Source: an uncultured Ruminococcus sp.
GTDB lineage: Bacteria; Bacillota; Clostridia; Oscillospirales; Acutalibacteraceae
Assembly: GCA_910585865.1 (NCBI GenBank)
Contig: CAJUGO010000001.1
Coordinates: forward strand, 186,001-250,000
Length of the DNA stretch: 64,000 nt
Direction: 5' to 3'
This document shows positions 24,851 to 33,168 of this stretch, one piece after another (positions within the stretch are counted from its first letter, which is position 1; each line of letters starts with the position of its first letter). The notes under the pieces are model-generated. The model ran no database searches, was not told where the DNA came from, and saw nothing but the letters and a program-made list of their open reading frames with translations. The translations under genes and the position numbers were made by a program.

Positions 24851-25708
24851 CTAAAATACCTGCCGCTCACTTTTTCTGTATTTTGAAGGTGTAGTATCGT
24901 AATACATTTTAAATGCCCTGTTAAAATTTGAAATATTATTAAAGCCGGACATTCCCGCAATTTCGATAACAGGTGTATCTGTTGTTGCAAGCAGCATGGC
25001 GGCACGGTTGAGTCTAAGCTCATTAAGATAATTAACAAAAGTTGTATCCATAAGTTCTTTAAACAGATGCGATATGTAGTAACGGCTAAGTCCCGTTTTC
25101 CTTGCTATTATATCCAGTGTTATATTTTCACAAAAATTATTGTTAATATACTCTGTAATTCTCCTAAGCGCCCGATATTTTTTACCTTGTGTCTCGACAT
25201 TAAAAATCTTAATAAGATCATTTGAAAAAAAGATATAGAAAATTTCATACATCTTACCGTGCACAAGCAGCTGAAAATACTCTCGTTTGTCAGTTTCAGC
25301 TGCAATCACTGTATTAAAACTGTCGAGCAATTGCCTGTAAAAAGTATCAGTCGGTGAAACTTTTGTAAACTGTGTACAGTTACCCGTAGAAATCCCCCTG
25401 ATATAACTCTGAGGTATGTACTCCTGAGTAACCGAGTTAGGATTTGAAAGGTTAAGTAAAATAACCTCAACTACCGCATTTCCAAAGTTGTTAATCTTAT
25501 ACTTTTGATTTGGTGAGATAAAGTAGATATCACCCTTGTTTAACCGGTACGAGCTTGTAGCCATTTCAACTTTCATCGCACCTTCTCTTACGCAGGCAAT
25601 AAGTACTTCGCTGTGGACATTCCACAAATCGTCAATAATCATTTCTCCGCAAACAACTCTGAATGCCGAACTAGATGCTGTTGCAGAACGCAAGAAATCA
25701 AAACTCAT
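24851..25708 (-). CDS. AraC family transcriptional regulator
   Basis: A 285-residue regulator. The N-terminal cupin-like sensor (about 20-100; YRLNKGDIYFISPNQKYKI) is joined to a C-terminal double helix-turn-helix (about 185-282). The latter has ITLDIIARKTGLSRYYISHL and the AraC signature SNFNRAFKMYYDTTPSKYR. This architecture usually senses sugars. No carbohydrate operon is adjacent, so the target is unknown. The ribosome site GAGGGGG precedes the ATG at 25708. Confidence 0.88.
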   Translation of the reverse strand: MSFDFLRSATASSSAFRVVCGEMIIDDLWNVHSEVLIACVREGAMKVEMATSSYRLNKGDIYFISPNQKYKINNFGNAVVEVILLNLSNPNSVTQEYIPQSYIRGISTGNCTQFTKVSPTDTFYRQLLDSFNTVIAAETDKREYFQLLVHGKMYEIFYIFFSNDLIKIFNVETQGKKYRALRRITEYINNNFCENITLDIIARKTGLSRYYISHLFKELMDTTFVNYLNELRLNRAAMLLATTDTPVIEIAGMSGFNNISNFNRAFKMYYDTTPSKYRKSERQVF

Positions 25709-26034
25709 AATATCCCCCTCACTTTATAATAAAAATTTTGTCATCTTCTTACTTTATAGAAGAATATGGTGTTACAATAATAATATTTTAGTCATAAAAT
25801 GTCAATAATAATAACTGTTTTTCAAAAAATAATTACATTTCATCATAAAAAATTAAATAATAAAGATTCCACAAATCTTGACTTATTCACATGAATTTAT
25901 GCATTTATATAAATATATTAAACTTTTACGGCAAAATTTCATTTTAAAAAAATTAGTAAATAAAAATTCAGAAAATAGTTTTTATATTTTAAAATCGAGG
26001 TGATACTAATTAAATCTTGCTGTTCATTTAATTA
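25709..26034. other. AT-rich intergenic region
   Basis: About 325 bp, strongly AT-rich, between two leftward regulator genes. No ORF with a ribosome site, no clear hairpin and no repeat was recognised. Confidence 0.4.
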
Positions 26035-27036
26035 TTAATAATTTTCAGAAACAGCCTCCAGCTGCTTTTTAAACTCATCTGCCGCCCGTTGAGGCGAAAG
26101 AATTTTCACTTTGCCTCTCAAACCGAACACCCATGCATAAAACTGGGGACTGAGCATAACCTTAACTGATACATAGAAAGCTGAGTCCGTTGCCTTTGAA
26201 ACAAAAATATTGGTACCGAAACGATCGGCAATAACACCCACCATATCATTGTCAACTAAAAGTTTTACCGTAACCTGTTCGCCTCCGAACATCGAAAAAA
26301 CGCTTTTTGAATAACCTGCAATATCAAGTTTATCAAAGACTATTTTTCCGTCGCGTAAATCATTTGTTACTTCTATATCATCCATTTTATCCACACGATA
26401 ATGCTTTATCATTTCTGCATTTTTGTCATAGGCGATCATATAGTAGTTTTCATCCTCCCAGCACAAAGCCCAAGGTGAAACCGTATACAACGCACCTTCT
26501 TTTTTCTCTTTTTTTACTATTCTTTCCGCTGTCTCAAAATTCAGTTCCCATTTATAGTATTTAAATGATATCTGTTTATCATTTGAAATAGCGTTGTGTA
26601 TATTATCGACATTATAATATATTTTTTCATTCACTGTTTTGACTCTGTTCGATACATAAACCTGGCGCTGCAGCTGTTTGCCTTCATATATACTGACAAG
26701 GCCCTCAAGCTTTTTTATCAAGGTAAGGCTTTTTTTGTGTGTTATAAACTTTGAACTTTGAATTGCATCTACAAGCAGTTTAAGCTCCGGCATTTCAAAA
26801 TCACGGGTTCCTACATAATATCTTACAGTGGAGCTTTTTGTACGGCATATATCCATACCGTAATTTTCGAGAACTTTTAAATCATCATAAAGACTTTTCC
26901 GTTCTGCCTTTATTCCGTATCTTTGCAGTTCAGAAATAATTTCAGCTATGGTAAGACCGTTATTTTCATCGGTCTTTTCAAGCATAATTTTTCTTAAACA
27001 AAGCAGTTTTTGTTTTTGCATTGAAGTTCTTGCCAT
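26035..27036 (-). CDS. WYL domain transcriptional regulator (YafY type)
   Basis: A 333-residue regulator. The N-terminal winged helix (about 1-75; LTIAEIISELQRYGIKAERK) is followed by a WYL sensor domain (about 140-215; YTVSPWALCWEDENYYMIAY) and a WCX C-terminal extension. These proteins bind nucleotides or nucleic acid as effectors and often control stress or defence loci, but no such locus is adjacent. The start ATG follows GGAGTAAATAGT. The AEC transporter gene upstream runs in the same direction, with about 90 bp between. Confidence 0.88.
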   Translation of the reverse strand: MARTSMQKQKLLCLRKIMLEKTDENNGLTIAEIISELQRYGIKAERKSLYDDLKVLENYGMDICRTKSSTVRYYVGTRDFEMPELKLLVDAIQSSKFITHKKSLTLIKKLEGLVSIYEGKQLQRQVYVSNRVKTVNEKIYYNVDNIHNAISNDKQISFKYYKWELNFETAERIVKKEKKEGALYTVSPWALCWEDENYYMIAYDKNAEMIKHYRVDKMDDIEVTNDLRDGKIVFDKLDIAGYSKSVFSMFGGEQVTVKLLVDNDMVGVIADRFGTNIFVSKATDSAFYVSVKVMLSPQFYAWVFGLRGKVKILSPQRAADEFKKQLEAVSENY

Positions 27037-27125
27037 ACTATTTACTCCTTAAAGCTAACATATATACACACACCGGAACACAACAACTTTATAGTCAATA
27101 AATCAACCTGTACATACACCGTCTA

Positions 27126-28055
27126 TCATGCTGCAACCGTACTTGCCAGTGCAACTACAAGCGGCATTGTTGCAATTGAAAGTATCGTTGTAGAAGCAAC
27201 TATACTTACCGACAACTCCGTATCACGATTATATTTTGCAGAGAACATAGTTGTCGTTGCTGCTGTGGGTGCAGCACATGCAATAACAAAAGCAACCAAA
27301 ATCGTACTTTCAACCTTAAACAATGCCATTATAAATGTTGCAATAATGGGAATCCCCACAAGTCTTACGCCCATTGCTGCATATGCTCCTGCATCTGTAA
27401 AAGCCTTTCTGAAATCAGCTTGTGAAAGGTAAAAACCTATAATCAGCATGGGCAGCGGAGTGTTGAGTGCAGCAAGATAATCAACGGGCTGACTTATTAT
27501 GTACGGCAAATCAATTCTGCACACAAAAAGAACAACAGCAGCGAATACTCCCGCTATGCCGGGATTAAAAATAAGTTTTTTTACTGACATCTGTTTTCTG
27601 TCCCCGCTCATAGACACAAGACCATAAGTCCACACAAACACATTAAACACTGCTACAAAAATTGATCCGTAAAACCAACCGTCATCCCCCAGAATTGCTT
27701 TTTGCAAAGGCAGCGACATGAATCCGCAGTTTGAAAACACGGTGCCAAACCCCAGCACCCTATTCCTGCTTTCATCTTTGTCATGAAAAATTAATTTTGT
27801 AAACAAGATTGATCCAGTAAAAATCAAAGACGCACATAAAACAGCAATAAAAATACTGCCGAGAAGTTCAAAAGTAAATTCCCTTTGAAATGCAGAAATC
27901 ATTACACATGGGGTTACTACGTACAGTACTATATCAGTTATCCGCTGTGAGGAGGATTCGGTAAGAAGCCCCTTTTTTCCGCACAAAAATCCCACCGCAA
28001 TTAATACAAACAATACAAGTACCTGCTGTGCAATTACCAAAAAATTATTTAACAC
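27126..28055 (-). CDS. AEC family transporter (auxin efflux carrier type)
   Basis: A 309-residue membrane protein with about ten hydrophobic segments in two halves. Conserved stretches are LFVLIAVGFLCGKKGLL near the N-terminus and the C-terminal AFVIACAAPTAATTTMFSAKYNRD. Bacterial AEC members export or import organic acids such as malate. The substrate here is not predictable. The start codon is GTG at 28055, with AAAGGAAG upstream. Confidence 0.85.
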   Translation of the reverse strand: MLNNFLVIAQQVLVLFVLIAVGFLCGKKGLLTESSSQRITDIVLYVVTPCVMISAFQREFTFELLGSIFIAVLCASLIFTGSILFTKLIFHDKDESRNRVLGFGTVFSNCGFMSLPLQKAILGDDGWFYGSIFVAVFNVFVWTYGLVSMSGDRKQMSVKKLIFNPGIAGVFAAVVLFVCRIDLPYIISQPVDYLAALNTPLPMLIIGFYLSQADFRKAFTDAGAYAAMGVRLVGIPIIATFIMALFKVESTILVAFVIACAAPTAATTTMFSAKYNRDTELSVSIVASTTILSIATMPLVVALASTVAA

Positions 28056-28264
28056 AAATTATACTTCCTTTAAAAAAGTTTTCATAATGCATATTTTATC
28101 ACACCTATTAATTTTTTTCAATTTTCACTTAGCAACTTGAAATAAAGCATCTCCAAAAAACGACATTATGCACAAAGCACAACCATAATTATAGTGCAAT
28201 TTCACCAATCGCTCTTTCTTTTTTGGGCAAATATGTACTAACTGCCGAAATTTTATATACTTTG

Positions 28265-28293
28265 TTGACATTTATTTTTTCAAAATGTATAAT
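28265..28293 (+). promoter_or_regulatory. Consensus sigma-A promoter of the DUF6465 gene
   Basis: TTGACA (28265-28270) and TATAAT (28288-28293) with a 17-bp spacer, a full consensus match. It implies strong expression. Confidence 0.85.
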
Positions 28294-28360
28294 ACATATT
28301 AATAAGAAAACATCATGTCAATTGCAATATTCTATTATCTTTGAAAGAAGGAATCTACCT

Positions 28361-28747
28361 ATGGCAACAACAAAGAAAGCAACAGCAAAAACAGCTGACG
28401 CTGTAAAAGAAACAGAAACAAAAAAGACTGCTGCATCTGCTAAGAAAACAACAGCTGCCAAAAAAACAGCTGAAACTGCTGTTGAGAAAAAGGCTCCTGT
28501 AAAGAAAGCTCCTGCCAAGAAAGCAGTTCCAAAGAAAGTTGCTCCAAAGAAACCTGCCGAAACAAAAGTAAACTTTTTTGTTGAGTTTGGCGGCGCTCAG
28601 GTTTCTGTTGAAGATGTTATTAACAATGTGAAGACTACACTTGGCAAAGAAGCAAAGGAAATTTCAGTTTATCTTAAACCCGAGGAAAGCAAAGCCTACT
28701 TTGTAGCTGACGGTGAAGAAAAAGAAATGGATGTTTTCTTCTGCTGA
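28361..28747 (+). CDS. DUF6465 family protein with histone-like Lys/Ala/Pro-rich N-terminus
   Basis: A 128-residue protein. The start at 28361 follows AAGAAGGAAT; the frame continues upstream through the promoter and is not used. Residues 2-68 are a disordered lysine/alanine/proline tract (KKAPVKKAPAKKA) like histone H1 tails and bacterial nucleoid proteins. Residues 69-128 form a small folded domain (VNFFVEFGGAQVSVEDVINN) found in DUF6465 proteins. Binding to DNA or RNA is a reasonable inference from charge. Its function has not been established as far as I know. It is a single-gene unit with consensus promoter and terminator. Confidence 0.85.
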   Translation: MATTKKATAKTADAVKETETKKTAASAKKTTAAKKTAETAVEKKAPVKKAPAKKAVPKKVAPKKPAETKVNFFVEFGGAQVSVEDVINNVKTTLGKEAKEISVYLKPEESKAYFVADGEEKEMDVFFC

Positions 28748-28767
28748 TTTTTTAGACAATCATTCTA

Positions 28768-28795
28768 AAAGCTGACCGGTTTGGTCAGCTTTTTG
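28768..28795 (+). terminator. Terminator of the DUF6465 gene
   Basis: AAAGCTGACC/GGTCAGCTTT stem with a 5-nt loop and T-run. Confidence 0.88.
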
Positions 28796-28997
28796 TTTTA
28801 TATTAAAATATTTGCAAACAACAAGGCTTTATATTCGGGTAATATCCGGCAGTATCACAAAACCCGACACAATGTTTTGTTTCTTTTTTATTCTTTCTGT
28901 TAAAGCCATTTTAAATTTATAACATTAATTTGGCACATACTTGAAACACTGAAATACAAATGCAACCAATTATAACATTTATGTAAACAACAGTTGA

Positions 28998-29026
28998 TTG
29001 AAATTGCTGATTTTACATAGTATAAT
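28998..29026 (+). promoter_or_regulatory. sigma-A promoter of the XRE-AbrB/ABC operon
   Basis: TTGAAA (28998-29003) and TATAAT (29021-29026) are separated by 17 bp, just before an AAAGGAG ribosome site. The spacer from the previous terminator (28796-28997) holds nothing else recognisable. Confidence 0.7.
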
Positions 29027-29051
29027 TGCACACAAAGGAGATACGAAAAAT

Positions 29052-29468
29052 ATGATTGGTATGAATTTAAAATATCTTCGCAAGAAACACAGATATTCTC
29101 AGGAAGACATTGCGGAAAAACTTAATGTATCAAGGCAGTCCGTGGCAAAATGGGAAAATGAAGAAAGTCTGCCCGATGTTATAAAATGCATAGAACTGGC
29201 ACGGCTTTTTGAAACTACTGTGGAAATGCTGATGATATGTTCATTTGAGGATATTGACATATCATCTGAAAACGAACAAGAATCTGACGACGGCAAATAT
29301 GTTTTCGGAATTGTAAAGGTAGGAGAAAGAGGTCAGATAGTTATTCCCAAGCTTGCCAGAAAGGTGTTTGACATTAAATCCGGTGACAGAATGCTCGTTC
29401 TTGGCGACAAGACAAGAGGCATTGCAGTTGCAAAAATCAAGGGATTATTTTCAAAAGACTTTAAGTAA
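29052..29468 (+). CDS. XRE helix-turn-helix regulator with C-terminal AbrB/SpoVT-type domain
   Basis: A 138-residue protein. The start at 29052 follows AAAGGAGAT. Residues 5-60 are a Cro/C1 helix-turn-helix (YSQEDIAEKLNVSRQSVAKW). After an acidic linker, residues about 84-132 form a swapped-hairpin AbrB-type DNA-binding domain (VKVGERGQIVIPKLARKVF). Having two DNA-binding domains in one chain is uncommon. It is the first gene of a unit with an ABC exporter and probably regulates it. Confidence 0.88.
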   Translation: MIGMNLKYLRKKHRYSQEDIAEKLNVSRQSVAKWENEESLPDVIKCIELARLFETTVEMLMICSFEDIDISSENEQESDDGKYVFGIVKVGERGQIVIPKLARKVFDIKSGDRMLVLGDKTRGIAVAKIKGLFSKDFK

Positions 29469-29486
29469 TTAAGAAAGGAAAGCAAT

Positions 29487-30212
29487 ATGTATGCAATAAA
29501 AGCCGAAAAACTCACCAAAATGTATAAAGACAAAATTGCCGTAAACTCACTTGATTTGACCGTAAATAAAGGTGAACTCTATGCTTTGCTGGGTGTAAAC
29601 GGCGCCGGCAAATCTACAACAATAAAAATGCTCTCAACTCTTATCCCGCCCACAAAAGGAGACGCCTTTTTGCTTGATAAAAGCATTGTCAGTAACAGCC
29701 GCAGTGTAAAAGAAATCATCGGTGTTTCCCCCCAGGAAACTGCTGTCGCACAAAACCTTACCGTAAAAGAAAATCTTGAACTGATGGCTAAAATCTACGG
29801 CTTTAATAAAAAAGCTGCAAAGGAAAAGTCTGAGCTGATAATTGAACAGTTCGATTTAGCAGAAATTGCAAAAAGCAGAGCAAAAACTTTATCCGGCGGA
29901 TGGCAAAGACGGCTAAGCATCGCCATGGCGCTGATTTTCGAACCTAAAATACTGTTTCTTGACGAGCCTACGCTCGGACTTGATGTTCTGGCACGGCGTG
30001 AACTTTGGGCTCACATAAAAAAACTTAAGGGTAAAATAACAATAATTTTAACTACCCACTATATGGAGGAAGCCGAGTCGCTTTCGGACAGAATAGGAAT
30101 AATGGCCAAAGGAATGCTTAAAGCACAAGGCACTGCAAGTGAGCTTAAAATGCTTGCAGACACTGATAATTTTGAAGAAGCATTTGTAAAGCTTGCAGGA
30201 GAGGGAATTTAG
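29487..30212 (+). CDS. ABC transporter ATP-binding protein
   Basis: A 241-residue ATPase with Walker A GVNGAGKST, Q-loop region VSPQETAV, signature LSGGWQRRLS (an unusual W after GG), Walker B ILFLDEPTLGLD and the switch histidine in LTTHYMEEAE. It resembles drug, bacteriocin or lipid exporter ATPases (CcmA/DrrA type). It works with the permease encoded immediately downstream, whose start lies 1 nt after this stop codon. Confidence 0.93.
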   Translation: MYAIKAEKLTKMYKDKIAVNSLDLTVNKGELYALLGVNGAGKSTTIKMLSTLIPPTKGDAFLLDKSIVSNSRSVKEIIGVSPQETAVAQNLTVKENLELMAKIYGFNKKAAKEKSELIIEQFDLAEIAKSRAKTLSGGWQRRLSIAMALIFEPKILFLDEPTLGLDVLARRELWAHIKKLKGKITIILTTHYMEEAESLSDRIGIMAKGMLKAQGTASELKMLADTDNFEEAFVKLAGEGI

Positions 30213-30213
30213 T

Positions 30214-30966
30214 ATGAGATTTATGACATTTGCATCACGGAATACAAAAGAAATCCTGCGTGACTTACTTACTCTTTTTTTCGGGCTGGGATTTCCGCTT
30301 GTGCTTTTATTTCTGCTTTCAGCAATAAACTCAGGCATTCCTAAAGAAGCACAAAATGCAACCGTATTGTTTCAGATTCAAAATTTAGCTCCAGGTATAA
30401 CGGTATTCGGACTAAGTTTTATTTCACTGTTTTCAGCAATGCTTATATCAAAAGACAGAACCACCAGCTTTATGATGCGCCTTTTTACTTCTCCGCTTAA
30501 GGCTCGTGAGTTCATATTGGGATATACTCTTCCGCTTATCCCAATGGCCGTTGCACAAACATTAATCTGCTATACGGCATCACTGTTTTTAGGACTCATG
30601 TTTAGTATTAATATTCTTATTGCAGCAATAGTAAACATCCCCATAACAATTGTGTTTATTGCCGTAGGATTGCTGTGCGGAACTGTTCTTAACGACAAAG
30701 CTGTGGGAGGCGTCTGCGGAGCACTGCTTACAAATCTTTCTGCATGGTTTTCAAACATATGGTTTGATACATCACTCATAGGCGGATGGTTTGAGAATCT
30801 TTCAAACATTCTCCCGTTTGCTCATGCCGTAAATGCCGCCAGAAATGCAATAAACGGAAATTATTCTGACATTATGCCAGATCTTATATGGGTAATTGCA
30901 TATGCTGCAATACTACTTACTGCGGCAGTAATTGTATTCTCAGCAAAATTGAAAAGGAATAAATAA
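30214..30966 (+). CDS. ABC-2 type transporter permease
   Basis: A 250-residue membrane protein with six predicted helices and the ABC-2 layout (RDRTTSFMMRLFTSPLKAREF in the cytoplasmic coupling region; NILPFAHAVNAARNAINGNY near the end). The start at 30214 follows GGAGAGGGA, which lies inside the ATPase gene. The substrate is unknown. Drug or lipid export is typical of the family. Confidence 0.88.
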   Translation: MRFMTFASRNTKEILRDLLTLFFGLGFPLVLLFLLSAINSGIPKEAQNATVLFQIQNLAPGITVFGLSFISLFSAMLISKDRTTSFMMRLFTSPLKAREFILGYTLPLIPMAVAQTLICYTASLFLGLMFSINILIAAIVNIPITIVFIAVGLLCGTVLNDKAVGGVCGALLTNLSAWFSNIWFDTSLIGGWFENLSNILPFAHAVNAARNAINGNYSDIMPDLIWVIAYAAILLTAAVIVFSAKLKRNK

Positions 30967-31721
30967 TGAATAAATATTTCATGACAGACAAACCCCGTTA
31001 TCATCTTGTTGACTCCATGAGGGGATTTGCTCTTATAAATATGATTGCGTATCATTTGATTTACGATATACTTGTTATCTTTTGCTTAAACAGCAGTTGG
31101 TGCTTTCAGCCGCTTACTATAGTTTGGGAAAGATTTATCTGTATTTCGTTTATACTAATCTCGGGAATCGCTTTTAACTTTTCAGATAACGGATACAAAA
31201 ACGGTATAGTACTGAACTTGTTGGGTTTTGCAATTACCGCAGTAACAGCGCTTATACTACCCGAACAGGCTGTATGGTTCGGCATTCTGAATTTTTTGGG
31301 ATGTGCAGTGATACTTTTGCAAACCGGCAAACCATATATTAAAAAAATTAATCCTGTTTTCGGACTTGCAGTATCCGTTATACTGTTTGCTTTAACATAT
31401 GGCATACCTCAAAAATATATTGGAATTTTTACATTAAAGCTATTAGACCTGCCCGACACAATGTACAGTTTCAAATGTCTGTCATTTCTAGGCTTTAAAT
31501 CAGCGGATTTTCATTCATCTGATTATTTTCCCATTATCCCGTGGATTTTTATGTTTGCTGTCGGTTATTTTGTCTGGCGTCTTATCGAAATTTTACATGT
31601 TAAACAGTTTTTCATGCTAAAAATACCTGTGCTTAATACAATGGGTAGATACAGCCTGTGGATATATCTTTTACATCAGCCGCTGATTATGGGAATACTA
31701 ATGATTATAATGCGAAAATAA
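30966..31721 (+). CDS. DUF1624 / HGSNAT-like membrane protein
   Basis: A 251-residue protein with about seven transmembrane segments. It begins RYHLVDSMRGFALINMIAYH, the conserved start of the heparan-alpha-glucosaminide acetyltransferase-like (DUF1624) group of membrane acyltransferases. Its start overlaps the permease stop by one base (TAATG), so the two are translationally coupled. The acyl acceptor is unknown. Confidence 0.82.
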   Translation: MNKYFMTDKPRYHLVDSMRGFALINMIAYHLIYDILVIFCLNSSWCFQPLTIVWERFICISFILISGIAFNFSDNGYKNGIVLNLLGFAITAVTALILPEQAVWFGILNFLGCAVILLQTGKPYIKKINPVFGLAVSVILFALTYGIPQKYIGIFTLKLLDLPDTMYSFKCLSFLGFKSADFHSSDYFPIIPWIFMFAVGYFVWRLIEILHVKQFFMLKIPVLNTMGRYSLWIYLLHQPLIMGILMIIMRK

Positions 31722-31744
31722 AAATTCAATCTCTCAATAATTAA

Positions 31745-31773
31745 TTGACAGTTAATAGTCTTCATAGTAAAAT
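31745..31773 (+). promoter_or_regulatory. sigma-A promoter of a small membrane protein gene
   Basis: TTGACA (31745-31750) and TAAAAT (31768-31773) are separated by 17 bp. Confidence 0.6.
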
Positions 31774-31803
31774 AATGATAAGATTTTGTACGGAGGCAAT
31801 ACT

Positions 31804-32199
31804 ATGGGTAAGACAGGCAGAGGATTGAAATTATTTGTCGGAGCAATTATGATGCTGAGCGGAATTGTTACAGCAGGAACGGTCGCACTTTTGCTTTATA
31901 TATCTATCTGCATGAAGAGCAGTATGTTTTTCAATGCTGTGCTTGTAGTTGTTGCCGCAGTAGGTATAACTGAGATTATTAACGGACTAATAACTATTCT
32001 TAAATTAGATAAATCTTCTTCGCCAAAATGGTTTATAATCACAGACGTTATAATTATTGCGCTGACAGTATTGTCAATGTTCTTTTTGTTGGCAAAACCT
32101 GCAAATACGATACAAATTCTTTCAGGCATAATAGTGCCTGCCCTTCACATTTTGATTATGGCAATAACAGATTCCATCAAAGAAAACCAGAAACAATAA
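31804..32199 (+). CDS. Hypothetical four-helix membrane protein
   Basis: A 131-residue protein of unknown function with four hydrophobic segments (about 8-32, 38-64, 74-96, 100-122) and a lysine/glutamine-rich tail. The start at 31804 (MGKTGRGLKLFVGAIMM) follows CGGAGG; the frame extends upstream through that site only by a TTG codon. It is a single-gene unit with its own promoter and terminator. Confidence 0.75.
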   Translation: MGKTGRGLKLFVGAIMMLSGIVTAGTVALLLYISICMKSSMFFNAVLVVVAAVGITEIINGLITILKLDKSSSPKWFIITDVIIIALTVLSMFFLLAKPANTIQILSGIIVPALHILIMAITDSIKENQKQ

Positions 32200-32205
32200 T
32201 TACTA

Positions 32206-32239
32206 AAGGCTGTGCTCACAAACGGGCACAGCCTTAATT
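32206..32239. terminator. Terminator between convergent genes
   Basis: A perfect 10-bp stem AAGGCTGTGC/GCACAGCCTT with a 10-nt loop, followed by AATTTTAG. Confidence 0.85.
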
Positions 32240-32243
32240 TTAG

Positions 32244-32960
32244 TTATGCAGGAATCATATTGATAATCCAGTTGTACAGCGGAACAAATACAATAGGCAA
32301 AAATATCGCCGGAACCATATTAGTAACCTTTAGTTTAGTAACTCCCATAATGTTAAGTGCAAGTCCTATAATAATAATATAACCCACGCAGTTCATCTCG
32401 TTTACTGCTGCTGTTGTTAGCAACGGCTCAAGCCAGCCTGCAAGCAGAGTAATTATACCCTGATATACAAGCACAAATACAGCAGAAAACAATACGCCTA
32501 TACCCAGTGTACTTGCAAAAATCATAGCCGAAAAAAAGTCCATCGCCGATTTTGTAAACAGTACTGAACAGTCACCGTCAAGTCCTGCCTGGAGTGATCC
32601 GACTATTGTCATTGCCCCTACGCAAAAAAGAAGTGATGAAGACACAAATCCCTGTGCAACCGTTGAATTGCCATCGCCTCTGCTAACTTTGCGCTCTATG
32701 AATTTACCCGTACTGTTTATACGCTCGTCAAGGTCGGCAAGTTCTCCTATTATTGTACCGATAATCATTGAAATAACAGCAACAAGTGTGTTTTCACCGC
32801 ACAAACATCCAGATATTCCGATAAACGCAGTAATCAGCCCGAGCGACTTAAAAACCGAATCTCCTACCCGCTTAGGAATCCCCTTTTTAAAAGCAATTCC
32901 GATTGCACCTCCTGCGAGCACGGTTGCTGTATTAACAAACGTTCCAACTAACCCAAACAC
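32244..32960 (-). CDS. DUF554 family membrane protein
   Basis: A 238-residue integral membrane protein with about seven helices. The N-terminus GLVGTFVNTATVLAGGAIGI and SLGLITAFIGISG are typical of DUF554 (YdfK/YqgA-like). The function is unknown. The start codon is GTG at 32960 behind AAAGGGAT. Confidence 0.85.
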   Translation of the reverse strand: MFGLVGTFVNTATVLAGGAIGIAFKKGIPKRVGDSVFKSLGLITAFIGISGCLCGENTLVAVISMIIGTIIGELADLDERINSTGKFIERKVSRGDGNSTVAQGFVSSSLLFCVGAMTIVGSLQAGLDGDCSVLFTKSAMDFFSAMIFASTLGIGVLFSAVFVLVYQGIITLLAGWLEPLLTTAAVNEMNCVGYIIIIGLALNIMGVTKLKVTNMVPAIFLPIVFVPLYNWIINMIPA

Positions 32961-33004
32961 TCTATCATCCCTTTATTAACAAATAAAATCCCTGCTCAAC
33001 AGAT

Positions 33005-33168
33005 TAGGGCGTATCTGAAAACAGAAAAATGACTGAAAATTTCGCTAAGGCGAGGTGAGTTCAAGTAAAAAAGCGCAGAAATACTGACGTATTTCGAGCA
33101 TTTTTTACGATGAAATCACCCGTATTAGTAGAAATTGACAGTTTTTTTGAGTTTTCAGATAGCCCCTA
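33005..33168. repeat. MITE-like 164-bp imperfect inverted repeat abutting mtnN
   Basis: The ends are inverted copies: TAGGGCGTATCTGAAAAC at the left and, read leftward from 33168, TAGGGGCTATCTGAAAAC. The whole element folds as one hairpin with arms of about 80 nt, imperfectly matched (by eye roughly 70%), closed by GAAATAC-TGAC-GTATTTC. It encodes no protein. This is the form of a miniature inverted-repeat element or a folded intergenic repeat. The last three bases (33166-33168) are the TAG stop codon of mtnN. No target duplication was evident. Confidence 0.75.

Noticed and set aside
28223..28360. N-terminal extension of the DUF6465 gene
   Set aside because: The open frame upstream includes the -35/-10 promoter elements. 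The ATG at 28361 has the proper ribosome site.
33005..33168. Ordinary rho-independent terminator of mtnN
   Set aside because: The structure is 164 bp with inverted ends and mismatched arms, much longer than every other terminator in the window, so it is treated as a repeat element.
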